Origin: Ignavibacteriales bacterium
Lineage (GTDB): Bacteria; Bacteroidota; Ignavibacteria; Ignavibacteriales; Ignavibacteriaceae
Direction of reading: 5' to 3'
DNA: 64,000 nt
Assembly (NCBI GenBank): GCA_016707585.1
Contig: JADJHL010000012.1
Span: 248,001 to 312,000, forward strand
The position numbers were made by a program, and so were the translations under genes. The notes below the pieces were generated by a model. The model was not told the DNA's origin. It did not search any database and saw only the letters and a list, made by a program, of their open reading frames with translations. Below are positions 55,441-64,000 of this stretch, piece after piece; within the stretch, counting starts at the first letter, position 1; the number at the start of each line of letters is the position of its first letter.

Positions 55441-57576
55441 ATGCTAAACAATTACAGACATTTCCTCATCGCTGCTATAGCACTATCATTTGCTTTTTTA
55501 AGCTCTGTACAGGCTCAGTTGCTTAATAAAACAAAATACCCTGTTCAAAATGTACTTAGTAAAATAAACATATTGGAAAACCTTCCGGCCAATACATTCA
55601 GTACTTCCCAGAAAATTATTCGTAGCACACGTGGTATTAATGCAATTTTTGAAGAAGATTTTGATGGTATACCAGGCCCAACAGTCGGTGGTCCAGGTAC
55701 CTATGTATTTCCTTCCGGCTGGGTTTTAGCAAATGTGGATGGGCTTATTCCAGCTGCAGCGATCTCTTATGTGAATGAAGCTTGGGAACGCAGAGAAGAT
55801 TTTAATTTTAATGTTGCTGATAGTGCTGCTTTTAGTACCTCTTGGTATGTCCCAATGGGACAAGCTGATGATTGGATGATTACACCAGCAATTAATATTG
55901 GTGGTGGATCTATTCTTAAATGGAATGCAGTAGCTTATGACCCATTGTATCCAGATGGATATGAAGTAAGAATTTCAACCACAACACAGGATGTTGCGGG
56001 TTGTTTAGCAAATCCTGTTTTGTTTTCTATTTCTTCAGAAAATAGTGCATGGACTGAAAGATCCGTGGATCTTGCTGCTGCAGGATATAATAACCAGACC
56101 GTTTACATTGCTTTTAGAAATCATTCTACAGATATGTTCTTGTTAATAATTGATGATATTCTTGTTGAAGATAATATACAGTATGATGCACAACTTACTT
56201 CAGTTTTACAGCCATCAGAATATACTATGATTCCAGCCTGGCAGAATTATCCTCTAACGTTAGGTGGTTCAATAAAAAACAATGGTGCAAGTAATATTAC
56301 TAATGCTATTTTAACAGCTAAAATTTACCAGAACAGCTTTCTTGTTCATACAGAAGTTAGTTCTCCTGTGGCAACAATAACTTCTGGTTCAACAGAGTCA
56401 GTTATAATTAACTCTTATTCACCTGTTGACACTGGAAATATTGAAATTGAATATGTTGTCACAATTAATGAAATTGATCAGAATTCTTCAAATGATAGTG
56501 CTATTGTTAGTGGACCATACTTTAACCAAAATGAATTTGCAAGAGATGATAATACGATGGTTGGTACATTAGGTATTGGTGCTGGTAATGGTGGTGAATT
56601 GGGACTAAGTTATTATATGAATACGGTTGGTTATATAAGGAATATAAAAGCATATTTTAATTATTGCTATCCAGATCAACCTGTATTTGCTTATGTAAGA
56701 GGATTTAACAATGGAATACCATCTGAAATAATTGCTGTAACAGATACATTTTACGCTCCCGATAACGATGCAAGATGGATAACACTTAATATTTCCGGAG
56801 GTGAAGCAACTTTGCCTGCAGATACTTTTGTAGTTACTATGAATGAGGTAGATTCAACATTAACTTTAGGTTTAACAACCAATATTTTTACACTCAATAC
56901 TTGCTGGGTAAATTGGCCAACAAGTCCTTTTGGTGGATGGGCTAATAACGAAGATTTTGGTGCAAGTTTTGCTAAACCATATATGATTAGACCATTGATT
57001 TACCAAACATCAATACCTGTTGAACTTGTGTCTTTTAATGCATCATTGAGTAGTCCAATCGTTTCACTAAATTGGAATACGGCCACCGAATTGAATAACA
57101 GTGGATTTTCCATTCAAAGAAAAGCTAGTACAGAATGGCAAGATATTGCGTTTATTGAAGGTAATGGAACAACGACCGAGAAAAATTCATATTCATATAT
57201 TGATGATATTTCATCAGTTGAGAATAATGGAAAACTCTATTACAGATTAAAACAAATTGATTTTGATGGTTCATATTCTTTCAGCAGTGAAGTGCTAGTT
57301 ATGCTAAGTCCTGCTGAATATAAATTGTCACAGAATTATCCTAATCCATTTAATCCAGTTACAAGAATAAATTTCCAATTACCTTATGATTCTTATGTTA
57401 CATTAAAGATTTATGATGTAGTTGGTAATGAGGTTGCAACATTGATAAATGAAAATAAAGTTGCAGGAAACTATAACTTTGATTTTAATGCTTCATCATT
57501 AGCGAGTGGTGTTTATTTCTATAAACTAAAAGCAAATGATTTTGTTCAAAACAAAAAAATGATTCTTATTAAGTAA
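55441..57576 (+). CDS. Exported choice-of-anchor J protein with T9SS signal
   Basis: A 711-residue secreted protein. The signal peptide (HFLIAAIALSFAFLSSVQAQ) is followed by a short linker and a choice-of-anchor J jelly roll (about 70-245: FEEDFDGIPG, ADDWMITPAINIGGGSILKWNA, YEVRIST, YIAFRNHSTDMFLLIIDDI). A CARDB-like Ig domain (about 250-355) and a further beta domain lead into VELVSFNASL and the T9SS signal (YPNPFNPVTRINFQLP). It is probably an adhesin or a surface-anchored protein. AAGGA precedes the ATG. The linker loop here has no palindromic insert (RKASTEWQD). Confidence 0.85.
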   Translation: MLNNYRHFLIAAIALSFAFLSSVQAQLLNKTKYPVQNVLSKINILENLPANTFSTSQKIIRSTRGINAIFEEDFDGIPGPTVGGPGTYVFPSGWVLANVDGLIPAAAISYVNEAWERREDFNFNVADSAAFSTSWYVPMGQADDWMITPAINIGGGSILKWNAVAYDPLYPDGYEVRISTTTQDVAGCLANPVLFSISSENSAWTERSVDLAAAGYNNQTVYIAFRNHSTDMFLLIIDDILVEDNIQYDAQLTSVLQPSEYTMIPAWQNYPLTLGGSIKNNGASNITNAILTAKIYQNSFLVHTEVSSPVATITSGSTESVIINSYSPVDTGNIEIEYVVTINEIDQNSSNDSAIVSGPYFNQNEFARDDNTMVGTLGIGAGNGGELGLSYYMNTVGYIRNIKAYFNYCYPDQPVFAYVRGFNNGIPSEIIAVTDTFYAPDNDARWITLNISGGEATLPADTFVVTMNEVDSTLTLGLTTNIFTLNTCWVNWPTSPFGGWANNEDFGASFAKPYMIRPLIYQTSIPVELVSFNASLSSPIVSLNWNTATELNNSGFSIQRKASTEWQDIAFIEGNGTTTEKNSYSYIDDISSVENNGKLYYRLKQIDFDGSYSFSSEVLVMLSPAEYKLSQNYPNPFNPVTRINFQLPYDSYVTLKIYDVVGNEVATLINENKVAGNYNFDFNASSLASGVYFYKLKANDFVQNKKMILIK

Positions 57577-57598
57577 GTATTAAATTGTAAGAGTTGTA

Positions 57599-57636
57599 AA
57601 AGATGACATCTTTAAAAGGATGTCATCTTTTTTTTT
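57599..57636 (+). terminator. Rho-independent terminator
   Basis: AGATGACATC (57601-57610) pairs perfectly with GATGTCATCT (57619-57628) around an eight-base loop, followed by a run of eight or more T's. It lies between the convergent T9SS and ATP-grasp-like genes. Confidence 0.92.
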
Positions 57637-57643
57637 AATATAA

Positions 57644-58825
57644 TTAGGGATGATAAGCGATACTTGAACCGATCCAGGTTTTGTTTTTGTTAAAATCCAC
57701 GCCCATCATCTTGCCTTTGCTTGTACGGATAAGATTATTTACAAGTAATGGCTTTTCGTTTTTATCAGGCCACAAAAACATCATACGAATTTCAACTTTT
57801 GAAAATCCATCAGGCGTGTCAATCAAAGGTGCATAATCAACTTTTTGCTGTAGAATGTAATTACTTCTGTTTTCTATTGCTTCTAGTTTTTCTTTTGTTA
57901 CTTCTACATCAACACCAAGTCCTGCAAAAGAGAAAAGTGGTTTTAAAACAAAATCATTTAGATTCTCAGGATACTTTTCAATCTCATTTAAGAAATAACA
58001 TTCCGGCACATAATTACCTTTTAACATTGGCAAAGAATATTTACTAATCTTAAAAAACCAGTTAGGATGTCCAGCCCATTCAGCATCTATCTCATCTTTA
58101 AAATCGAAATCAAAAATCATTTTTTTTCGTTCAAGTTCATCAAAGATAACACGATTATAAATTCGTTTTATTTCAACATCCTTCCCGTGTTTAGAGTAAT
58201 AAAGTTTTTTACCAAATTTTTTGATTTTAGAAAGACATACTGTTGTAATTCCCGTTAACTCTTCAGTTGCAGCAAAATCAATTCTGGTTTTTTGTTTTTC
58301 GGGATCAATCTCTAGTAGAATTACATTTTCAGGATCATGTTTACCAACTATAATATTTTTAAGCAGAGATTGATATGATGATTTGTTTAAACCACTAAAA
58401 TAATTTTGAAATCCCACAGGAATATCAAAATGTTTTTTAATAGCATCAGATAAAAAAACCTGGTAACCATAAAGAGAAGGAAAAGCTTGAAGCTCAATTA
58501 ATTTTGGCCAGAAGATTTCTCCATTTTTTGTTATTGCAAAATCAATTTGCAAGAAGGGTGGGTGTTCAAAATCATTTGGTACTTTTAAATGTGCTGGAAT
58601 TGCTTCTTCAGATCTATTAAAAAAATCTTGCTGATTAAGTTGCATAACTATTTCATCACAAGCTTTTATAATTTCACTTGTTAAATCTTTTGTTAAGAAA
58701 AGTGGTGTTTCACAAACACGAAAATCAGTTGGATATTTTAAAACAGAATTTAAATCATCCAAATATTCCTGATATACCTTCTCTGAAAAGTCCGCGTTAA
58801 ATTTTTTTCTAATTTCAGGAATCAT
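57644..58825 (-). CDS. ATP-grasp-like ligase, last gene of amidoligase operon
   Basis: A 393-residue protein whose second half looks like an ATP-grasp or glutathionylspermidine synthase-like ligase: FVLKPLFSFAGLGVDVEVTK (about 300-319) supplies an ATP-binding Lys and glycine loop, YILQQKVDYAPLI follows, and VEIRMMFLW (about 353-361) supplies a metal-binding acid. The N-terminal 180 residues (PFLQIDFAITKNGEIFWPKLIELQA) may bind the substrate. It ends the five-gene leftward operon, one base after the amidotransferase gene. A role joining an amine or amino acid to a carboxylate is inferred from the fold and neighbours. Confidence 0.65.
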   Translation of the reverse strand: MIPEIRKKFNADFSEKVYQEYLDDLNSVLKYPTDFRVCETPLFLTKDLTSEIIKACDEIVMQLNQQDFFNRSEEAIPAHLKVPNDFEHPPFLQIDFAITKNGEIFWPKLIELQAFPSLYGYQVFLSDAIKKHFDIPVGFQNYFSGLNKSSYQSLLKNIIVGKHDPENVILLEIDPEKQKTRIDFAATEELTGITTVCLSKIKKFGKKLYYSKHGKDVEIKRIYNRVIFDELERKKMIFDFDFKDEIDAEWAGHPNWFFKISKYSLPMLKGNYVPECYFLNEIEKYPENLNDFVLKPLFSFAGLGVDVEVTKEKLEAIENRSNYILQQKVDYAPLIDTPDGFSKVEIRMMFLWPDKNEKPLLVNNLIRTSKGKMMGVDFNKNKTWIGSSIAYHP

Positions 58826-58826
58826 A

Positions 58827-59660
58827 TTAAACCGTAATTGAGATTAAATCGTTGATGGCATTATTTAAAAAGGTTGGAATAACTGTTTTTCTGGTTAATT
58901 TAATTTTATCATGGTCTTCAAGTAAACCAATCATTTCAAAATATCTTTCCTCGTTATATCTATCAACAATAAATTTTTTTCTTTCATCCTGTTTAAAATG
59001 ATAAAGCATACTTTCAGGATCAGCTTCTGGATGGAATTGTGTTCCCACAATTTCATTTGAAATTCTTACGGCTGTTATAGCAGCGTTATTTTTATTTTCT
59101 TCTTCTGGAATTTCCCACGAAAGAATTTTTGCACCAAATTCATCAATCTTTTTTTGATTTGGATTAACGACTTGCCAGTGTCTTATATCTGCGGCGTAAA
59201 ATGGATCTGTAAGACTTTTTAGTATTGGATCAATCTTGCCTTCTTCGGTTTTGGCAAATGGCATAACACCAAATGAATTTATAAATCTTTTATTCACTTC
59301 GCCAAACTGAAAATATCTTGCCATCATCTGGAATGAGTGACATATAAAAAAGATATATTTTTTCTGCTCAGAGTTTTGATTGTGGTTCCAGATTTTATCG
59401 AGTAAAGTGAAGTAATCTTTATCCCATTGTTTATCTTCATCTTCAAACGGGCTTCCTGGTCCGCCGGATGAAATAAAAATATCGTAATTCAAATCCGGGA
59501 TATCACCTTTATATCGAGTTTCGAAAACATCATATTTAAAATCAACATTTGGATTATTCTTACCAGATTCATTTACAATTTCTTTAATACAACGCATTCC
59601 TTCATTGCGCTCGTTGTTATAAAGATCAATAGTTGCAACTTTAATTTTTGGTTTGTTCAT
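58827..59660 (-). CDS. Class I glutamine amidotransferase-like protein
   Basis: A 277-residue protein with the GATase fold. The nucleophile is Cys107 in FFICHSFQMMARYF, where the usual GxCxGxQ has become ICHSFQ; the His-Glu pair is His210 and Glu212 in GTQFHPEAD; the oxyanion strand is SSGGPGSPF (about 64-72). The triad is therefore complete. It may release ammonia from glutamine for the neighbouring ligases, or hydrolyse gamma-glutamyl bonds as PuuD-like members do. It sits four bases after the GCS2 gene and one base before the ATP-grasp-like gene. Confidence 0.82.
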   Translation of the reverse strand: MNKPKIKVATIDLYNNERNEGMRCIKEIVNESGKNNPNVDFKYDVFETRYKGDIPDLNYDIFISSGGPGSPFEDEDKQWDKDYFTLLDKIWNHNQNSEQKKYIFFICHSFQMMARYFQFGEVNKRFINSFGVMPFAKTEEGKIDPILKSLTDPFYAADIRHWQVVNPNQKKIDEFGAKILSWEIPEEENKNNAAITAVRISNEIVGTQFHPEADPESMLYHFKQDERKKFIVDRYNEERYFEMIGLLEDHDKIKLTRKTVIPTFLNNAINDLISITV

Positions 59661-59664
59661 AAAA

Positions 59665-60780
59665 TTATTTTAAATCCAATCCAAAATGTGTTTCTTCAAT
59701 AATATAATCCACAACATTTTTAACATCGTGTGATTGTTCCCAAACAACAAGCTGTCTATCAGCACCGGTTCCCATCTCTAACATTTTGTAGATGTAATTT
59801 ATTTCTTCCCTTGAACCGAGTTCATCCACAACATCATCAATAAAATCTAATAATTCACCGGCTAAAATTTTAAAATCAACTTCTTCCATTTTCCCAAAGT
59901 CTATTAACTTGCCGCTAATACCATATCGGGCAGCGCGCCATTTATTTTCAGCAATTAAAGCTCTACGGTATAATCTAAATCCAAGATTCTGTTTAATTAG
60001 TTTATGTAGTTTTGCAACGAGTGCCTGCATTACTGCTGTTAGTGCAATTGTTTCATCAACACGCATTGGAATATCACAAACTCTAAATTCGAGAGTTTTA
60101 AATACAGGATGAACACGAATATCCCACCAGATTTTTTTTGCATTATCTATACAGCCCGTTTTCACAAGCAAACTTATATACTTATCATATTCAGATACGC
60201 CGTTAAAGAAATCAGGAATACCTGTTCGAGGAAATCTATCAAACACTTTACTTCTGTAAGATTTGAATCCTGTATTTCGTCCTAACCAAAATGGTGAGTT
60301 AGTGGATAAAGCAAAAATATGCGGAAGAAAATATCTTGCAGCATTCATAATGTGTATTGCTACCTCACGATCTTCAACACCAACGTGAACATGTAAACCA
60401 AAAATTAGATTTGCACGAGCTACTTGCTGCATATCATCAACAATAACTTTGTATCGTGGATGCTCAGTTATCTTTTGATCTTTCCAATGTGAAAATGGAT
60501 GTGTGCCTGAAGCAGCAATTTTTAATCCATTTTTCATAGCAAGTTTTGCTAGATCAGTTCTAAGTTTTGTTACCTGCTGTCTTGCATCTTTTACATCGCA
60601 ACAAATATCCGTGCCTACCTCAACAACTGATTGATGCATTTCTGCTTTAACATTCTCAGCAAGTATCATCTTACCATCTTCAAGAATTTGTTGGATATGA
60701 GATTTTAACTCACGAGTTTTTGGATCAACAATTTGAAATTCTTCCTCAACACCAAGTGTAAACAAACCAGCTTCTGCCAT
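59665..60780 (-). CDS. GCS2-family carboxylate-amine ligase
   Basis: A 371-residue ligase of the glutamate-cysteine ligase 2 (YbdK-like) family. It begins with FTLGVEEEFQIVDPKTREL, containing the metal-binding Glu cluster, followed by EMHQSVVEVGTDICCDV (about 46-62), ASGTHPFSHW (about 88-97) and GLHVHVGV (about 127-134). FRVCDIPMRVDETIAL (about 250-265) is also typical. These enzymes make gamma-glutamyl or similar amide bonds from ATP. In an operon with two ATP-grasp-type ligases and an amidotransferase, the product is probably a small peptide-like metabolite that I cannot name. Confidence 0.9.
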   Translation of the reverse strand: MAEAGLFTLGVEEEFQIVDPKTRELKSHIQQILEDGKMILAENVKAEMHQSVVEVGTDICCDVKDARQQVTKLRTDLAKLAMKNGLKIAASGTHPFSHWKDQKITEHPRYKVIVDDMQQVARANLIFGLHVHVGVEDREVAIHIMNAARYFLPHIFALSTNSPFWLGRNTGFKSYRSKVFDRFPRTGIPDFFNGVSEYDKYISLLVKTGCIDNAKKIWWDIRVHPVFKTLEFRVCDIPMRVDETIALTAVMQALVAKLHKLIKQNLGFRLYRRALIAENKWRAARYGISGKLIDFGKMEEVDFKILAGELLDFIDDVVDELGSREEINYIYKMLEMGTGADRQLVVWEQSHDVKNVVDYIIEETHFGLDLK

Positions 60781-60795
60781 AATTACTTTTCTTTC

Positions 60796-61752
60796 TTATT
60801 TCAATGGTTTATTATTTGCAAACGATGTAACAAATGAACCCCAAGTAAGATTATTTTGTTCAGGTTTATGTGCTTTAGCTTTTCTAATTGCCATATTAGC
60901 GGCGGCTTCAACTATCCATTCAAAATTTTCCTGACCAACAGAATTCACATCAGCATCCGGAGCAGGATTACAGAAATCAATCGCATAAGGCACTCCATCA
61001 CGAATTGCAAACTCAACAGTATTAAAATCATATCCTAATGCTTTGTTAAGTGCAAGAACTCCATTATGAACATCATCCAATAATTTTTTTGCTAGTGGTT
61101 TTGGATTTCTTACGTAACGAAATTCATGCGGCTGCCTTGGATCATATTGCATAATATGAACATCCTGTCTATCTAAACAATAACAACGGAAATATTCGGT
61201 AAAAACAATTTCTTCCTGTAGCATCATTACAAGCTGTCCGGTTTCATTGTATGCTTTAAAGAACTCATCCATATTATTTAACTTATAAACATTTTTCCAT
61301 CCACCACCAGCAAATGGTTTAAAGTAAGCAGGGAAGCCGATGTATTCAAAAATTCCTTCCCAATCAAGCGGATAAGCTAGATTACGAAATGATCTTTCAT
61401 TTGTATCAGTAGGATGTTGATTCGATGGAAGTATTACTGTTTTTGGAACTGCTACTCCAATTTTTGTTGCAAGTGCATTGTTAAAAAATTTGTCATCCGC
61501 ACTCCACCAAAATGGATTATTAATTACAGCTGTTCCGGATATTGCAGCATTCTTTAACATTGCACGATAGAAAGGAACATCCTGAGAGATTCTATCTATC
61601 AAAACATCATAACCAAGTGGTTCACCTTGAATGATTTTGTTTATGTATGCAAGTTCTGCCACGATTCCATTTTCTTTTTTACTATTAATTCTATCAACAA
61701 AAGCTTGTGGAAAAGTATTTTCCTGTCCGAAAAGAATACCGATTTTTTTCAT
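60796..61752 (-). CDS. ATP-grasp ligase (RimK/D-Ala ligase-like)
   Basis: A 318-residue ATP-grasp enzyme. The N-terminal Rossmann-like domain begins MKKIGILFGQENTFPQAFVD. The ATP-grasp core has the Lys and glycine loop in AYFKPFAGGGWKNVYKL (about 151-167), MMLQEEIVFTEYFRCYCL (about 185-202) and the metal site TVEFAIRDGVPYAIDFCNPA (about 247-266) with Glu and Asn. It should join an acyl-phosphate to an amine. It is 15 bases before the GCS2 gene, and the two are very likely consecutive steps in one pathway. Confidence 0.85.
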   Translation of the reverse strand: MKKIGILFGQENTFPQAFVDRINSKKENGIVAELAYINKIIQGEPLGYDVLIDRISQDVPFYRAMLKNAAISGTAVINNPFWWSADDKFFNNALATKIGVAVPKTVILPSNQHPTDTNERSFRNLAYPLDWEGIFEYIGFPAYFKPFAGGGWKNVYKLNNMDEFFKAYNETGQLVMMLQEEIVFTEYFRCYCLDRQDVHIMQYDPRQPHEFRYVRNPKPLAKKLLDDVHNGVLALNKALGYDFNTVEFAIRDGVPYAIDFCNPAPDADVNSVGQENFEWIVEAAANMAIRKAKAHKPEQNNLTWGSFVTSFANNKPLK

Positions 61753-61789
61753 TTTTTAACTTTCTTATTTATTACTCAATTTTGTTTGC

Positions 61790-61854
61790 GTCATTCTCCC
61801 GAATGTTGGAATCTACTTTTTAAGAATATGGATTCCCGTTTTCACGGGAATGAC
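61790..61854. repeat. GTCATTCCC inverted-repeat element, second full copy
   Basis: GTCATTCTCCCGAA on the left and CACGGGAATGAC on the right face each other, with an internal hairpin ATTCCCGT/ACGGGAAT around TTTC (61832-61851). It lies between the esterase and ATP-grasp genes of the leftward operon and so may be transcribed. Confidence 0.75.
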
Positions 61855-61884
61855 AAATAAATTTTTCTAGTTTAATGAAGTAAA

Positions 61885-62664
61885 TTAAACATCAATCTTG
61901 TTTAAATACTCCACAAACATTTCTTTCCACCAATTCCAATCATGACCTGTATTTTTTCTAACATCAAGCCAATGTGGAATTTGTTTCTTATTCAATATAT
62001 CCGAAAGAATTTTGTTTTCATCCAGACACATATCAGAATCACCAGTACCTAGAATAATTCCCATCTTTTTTATTTTGTTCAGAATTTTATTATCACTCAA
62101 GTTTGCAAGATAATCAGGCGGATTATTAAAGTAACAATTGTCATCATAATATCCATCTAAAAATCTTTTTATATTGGATGCGCCGCCCATTGAAAATAAA
62201 TATCCAACTTTATCAGGATTGCGAAATGCAATGTTTGAAGAATGATATCCACCAAAACTACATCCGGCTAAAGCAACTTTATCAAACCCTGTATCCTGAA
62301 AAGCATATTCAATAACATCATTTAGAATTACTTCTTCATAAGCTATTTGAGTTTTTACTCTATCGGCTGGATGAATGCTTTTATTATACCAGCTTTGATT
62401 ATCTATACTATCCGGACAATAAATTTTTATTTTACCAGTATCTATTAAGTAAGCTGCTACATTTACCAATCCAAAATCTTTAGCTTGATAATATCTTGCT
62501 TTGGATGTAGGAAATACAATTACTGGAAAACCATTTTGTCCAAACGTCAACATTTCAAACTCCCGATCAATAAATTGGGAGTGCCATTTATGATATTCTT
62601 CTTTCAAAAAGTCCAACCAAATTAAGTGGGGAATTGATTGATGATTTGTAGTTAGAGTTTCCAT
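61885..62664 (-). CDS. Alpha/beta-hydrolase esterase
   Basis: A 259-residue serine esterase of the Fes/esterase-D-like group. The nucleophile elbow is AGCSFGGYHS (Ser near residue 136), the acid is probably in GTGDSDMCL (near 210) and the His in NTGHDWNWW (near 244). FPVIVFPTSKARYYQAKDFGLV is a family segment near residue 48. No signal peptide. The ATG at 62664 is preferred to the TTG just upstream. It is the first gene of the five-gene amidoligase run, so it may hydrolyse or trans-acylate the product, but the 132-base gap leaves some doubt about cotranscription. Confidence 0.8.
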   Translation of the reverse strand: METLTTNHQSIPHLIWLDFLKEEYHKWHSQFIDREFEMLTFGQNGFPVIVFPTSKARYYQAKDFGLVNVAAYLIDTGKIKIYCPDSIDNQSWYNKSIHPADRVKTQIAYEEVILNDVIEYAFQDTGFDKVALAGCSFGGYHSSNIAFRNPDKVGYLFSMGGASNIKRFLDGYYDDNCYFNNPPDYLANLSDNKILNKIKKMGIILGTGDSDMCLDENKILSDILNKKQIPHWLDVRKNTGHDWNWWKEMFVEYLNKIDV

Positions 62665-62813
62665 CAATCAAACTGTTTGTGAGCAAATATATGAAAAAAT
62701 GATTTTAGTTCAACACTTGTAAGGCTCTGTGAAGAAAATAAAATATATACAAATATTGCTTGTATAATCAATAGATATTTGAATGTTAAAATCACTATTT
62801 TTAGACCTCAATT

Positions 62814-64000
62814 ATGAAATCACAAACTCAGCAAACGCCGCTAATGGCGCAGTATTATAAGGTAAAACAGGCTCATCCTGATACAATTCTATTGTTCAGG
62901 GTTGGTGACTTTTTTGAAACTTTTGAGGATGATGCAAAGCTGGCTTCAAAGGTTTTAGGAATTACTCTAACCAAACGTTCGAATGGATATGCTGGTGATA
63001 CACCACTTGCAGGATTTCCGCATCACGCAATTGATACTTATTTGCCAAAACTTGTTCGTGCAGGTTACAGAGTTGCAGTTTGTGAGCAAATGGAAAATCC
63101 AAAATTTGCAAAGGGAATTGTTAAGCGCGAAGTTGTGGAAGTCGTAACACCGGGCGTTACTCTTTCTGATAAACTGCTAGATCATAAAAAAAATAATTAT
63201 CTGCTCGCAATCTCGATTTTAGATCAGACTTGCGGATTATCTTTTTGTGATATTTCAACAGGTGAGTTTTATGTTTTTGAAATTCCACTTTCTCAACTTG
63301 GCGAACAAATTGAATCGATAAATCCATCAGAATTTCTGATTCCAAAACGTGATAAAGAATTTTTAGGAAAACTGATTGAAAGAATAAATCCGCAACTACG
63401 AATTACAAAACTTGAAGATTGGATATTTAGTTTTGATTTTGCTAATGAACTTCTAAAAAATCATTTTAAAACTGTTACGCTTAAAGGATTTGGAATTGAA
63501 AATCTAACAGCAGGAATTGTTGCTGCCGGTGCAGTCCTAAATTATCTAAATGAAACTCAACGAGTTATTCTTTCACATCTAAATAGAATTTCACTTTACA
63601 ATCCTTCTGATTACATGATTCTTGATCACTCAACAAAGAGGAATCTTGAAATTACTTTTTCGATGAATGATGGCGGACGAGAAGGATCATTGATTTCTAT
63701 ACTGGATAAAACTCAAACTGCAATGGGCGGAAGATTACTAAAGAAATGGATTTCAGCTCCTTTGCGTGATCTTGATCCGATAAAGAAGAGACATGATAGT
63801 GTTGATGAGTTGTTAAAGAATAAAAAAGTAAGAAAAGATTTAACAGAAAACTTAAATGAGATTGGTGATCTTGAAAGATTGATTTCAAGAATTTGTACTT
63901 CGCGTGCAACCCCAAGAGAGGTTGTTGCAGTTAAATCATCATTAAAGAAAATTCCTATAACAAAAGAATTATTAGTTCAATTAAAAGTATCTACACTTAA
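62814..64000 (+). CDS. mutS: DNA mismatch repair protein MutS, 5' part
   Basis: The first 395 codons of MutS run off the window. The mismatch-binding domain has LLFRVGDFFETFEDDAK (about 23-39), where the mismatch-contacting Phe-x-Glu is FFETF. TPLAGFPHHAIDTYLPKLV and VCEQMENPKFAKGIVKREVV follow, then a connector domain and the start of the core domain (LDHSTKRNLEI; GSLISILDKTQTAMGGRLLKKW). The ATP-binding domain lies outside. TATAAT at 62763-62768 could be its -10 site, though no -35 fits well. The gene is divergent from the esterase. Confidence 0.95.
   Translation, partial: MKSQTQQTPLMAQYYKVKQAHPDTILLFRVGDFFETFEDDAKLASKVLGITLTKRSNGYAGDTPLAGFPHHAIDTYLPKLVRAGYRVAVCEQMENPKFAKGIVKREVVEVVTPGVTLSDKLLDHKKNNYLLAISILDQTCGLSFCDISTGEFYVFEIPLSQLGEQIESINPSEFLIPKRDKEFLGKLIERINPQLRITKLEDWIFSFDFANELLKNHFKTVTLKGFGIENLTAGIVAAGAVLNYLNETQRVILSHLNRISLYNPSDYMILDHSTKRNLEITFSMNDGGREGSLISILDKTQTAMGGRLLKKWISAPLRDLDPIKKRHDSVDELLKNKKVRKDLTENLNEIGDLERLISRICTSRATPREVVAVKSSLKKIPITKELLVQLKVSTL

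Overview
The window is AT-rich bacterial DNA, almost certainly from the Ignavibacteria (Bacteroidota/Chlorobiota side). Six exported proteins carry the type IX secretion C-terminal domain in the form typical of that class (YPNPFNP, then VYDxLGxEVxTLVNE, then LASGxYxY). It is a chromosomal segment: core genes (def, fmt, xseA, xseB, dxs, rplU, rpmA, mutS) alternate with exported, transport and accessory genes.

Layout. 1-15 kb: a cDPGS-like P-loop protein, a CotH-kinase/lamin-tail protein, an M64 peptidase, two broken T9SS-cargo genes, AMP nucleosidase, a frameshifted PAP2 phosphatase, a YitT protein, a sialidase-like Asp-box protein and a polysaccharide deacetylase. 15-28 kb: a TIGR02757 protein, a PAS histidine kinase, a peptide-use group (OPT transporter, PqqD-like protein, PepD), an MFS carrier, two tandem paralogous envelope proteins, an M29-like aminopeptidase, then def-fmt. 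28-37.5 kb: accessory DNA with a DUF3999/DUF2339 membrane pair, a broken HepT beside an intact MntA, and a four-gene run read leftwards: reverse transcriptase, PD-(D/E)XK nuclease, zinc/HEPN protein, B1-type metallo-beta-lactamase. 37.5-49.5 kb: a frameshifted envelope protein, a nest of palindromes, a TonB-dependent receptor, and a seven-gene rightward run (membrane protein, xseA, xseB, dxs, Gfo/Idh oxidoreductase, response regulator, histidine kinase), then rplU-rpmA. 49.5-64 kb: a GSDH-type dehydrogenase and a giant GH13 protein, a T9SS protein, a five-gene amidoligase operon (esterase, ATP-grasp, GCS2 ligase, class I amidotransferase, second ATP-grasp-like protein), and the 5' part of mutS running off the end.

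Three things stand out. (1) The RT/nuclease pair is joined by an ATGA overlap and sits directly upstream of a HEPN/metallo-beta-lactamase pair joined the same way; this is a candidate defence locus of unfamiliar composition. (2) That locus, and the DUF3999/DUF2339 block next to it, are each bracketed by a diverged direct copy of the 3' end of the neighbouring gene (the 131-aa gene and fmt respectively), as if both blocks had entered at gene 3' ends. (3) Short palindromic elements are scattered between genes and also sit in frame inside coding sequences, three of them at the same loop of the domain that precedes the T9SS signal.

Several genes (OPT, MFS, PAP2, DUF3999) are broken by a single-base indel in or beside a homopolymer run. 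Read errors are a serious alternative to real decay for those genes; hepT and the two T9SS genes at 5.8-9 kb look more deeply damaged.
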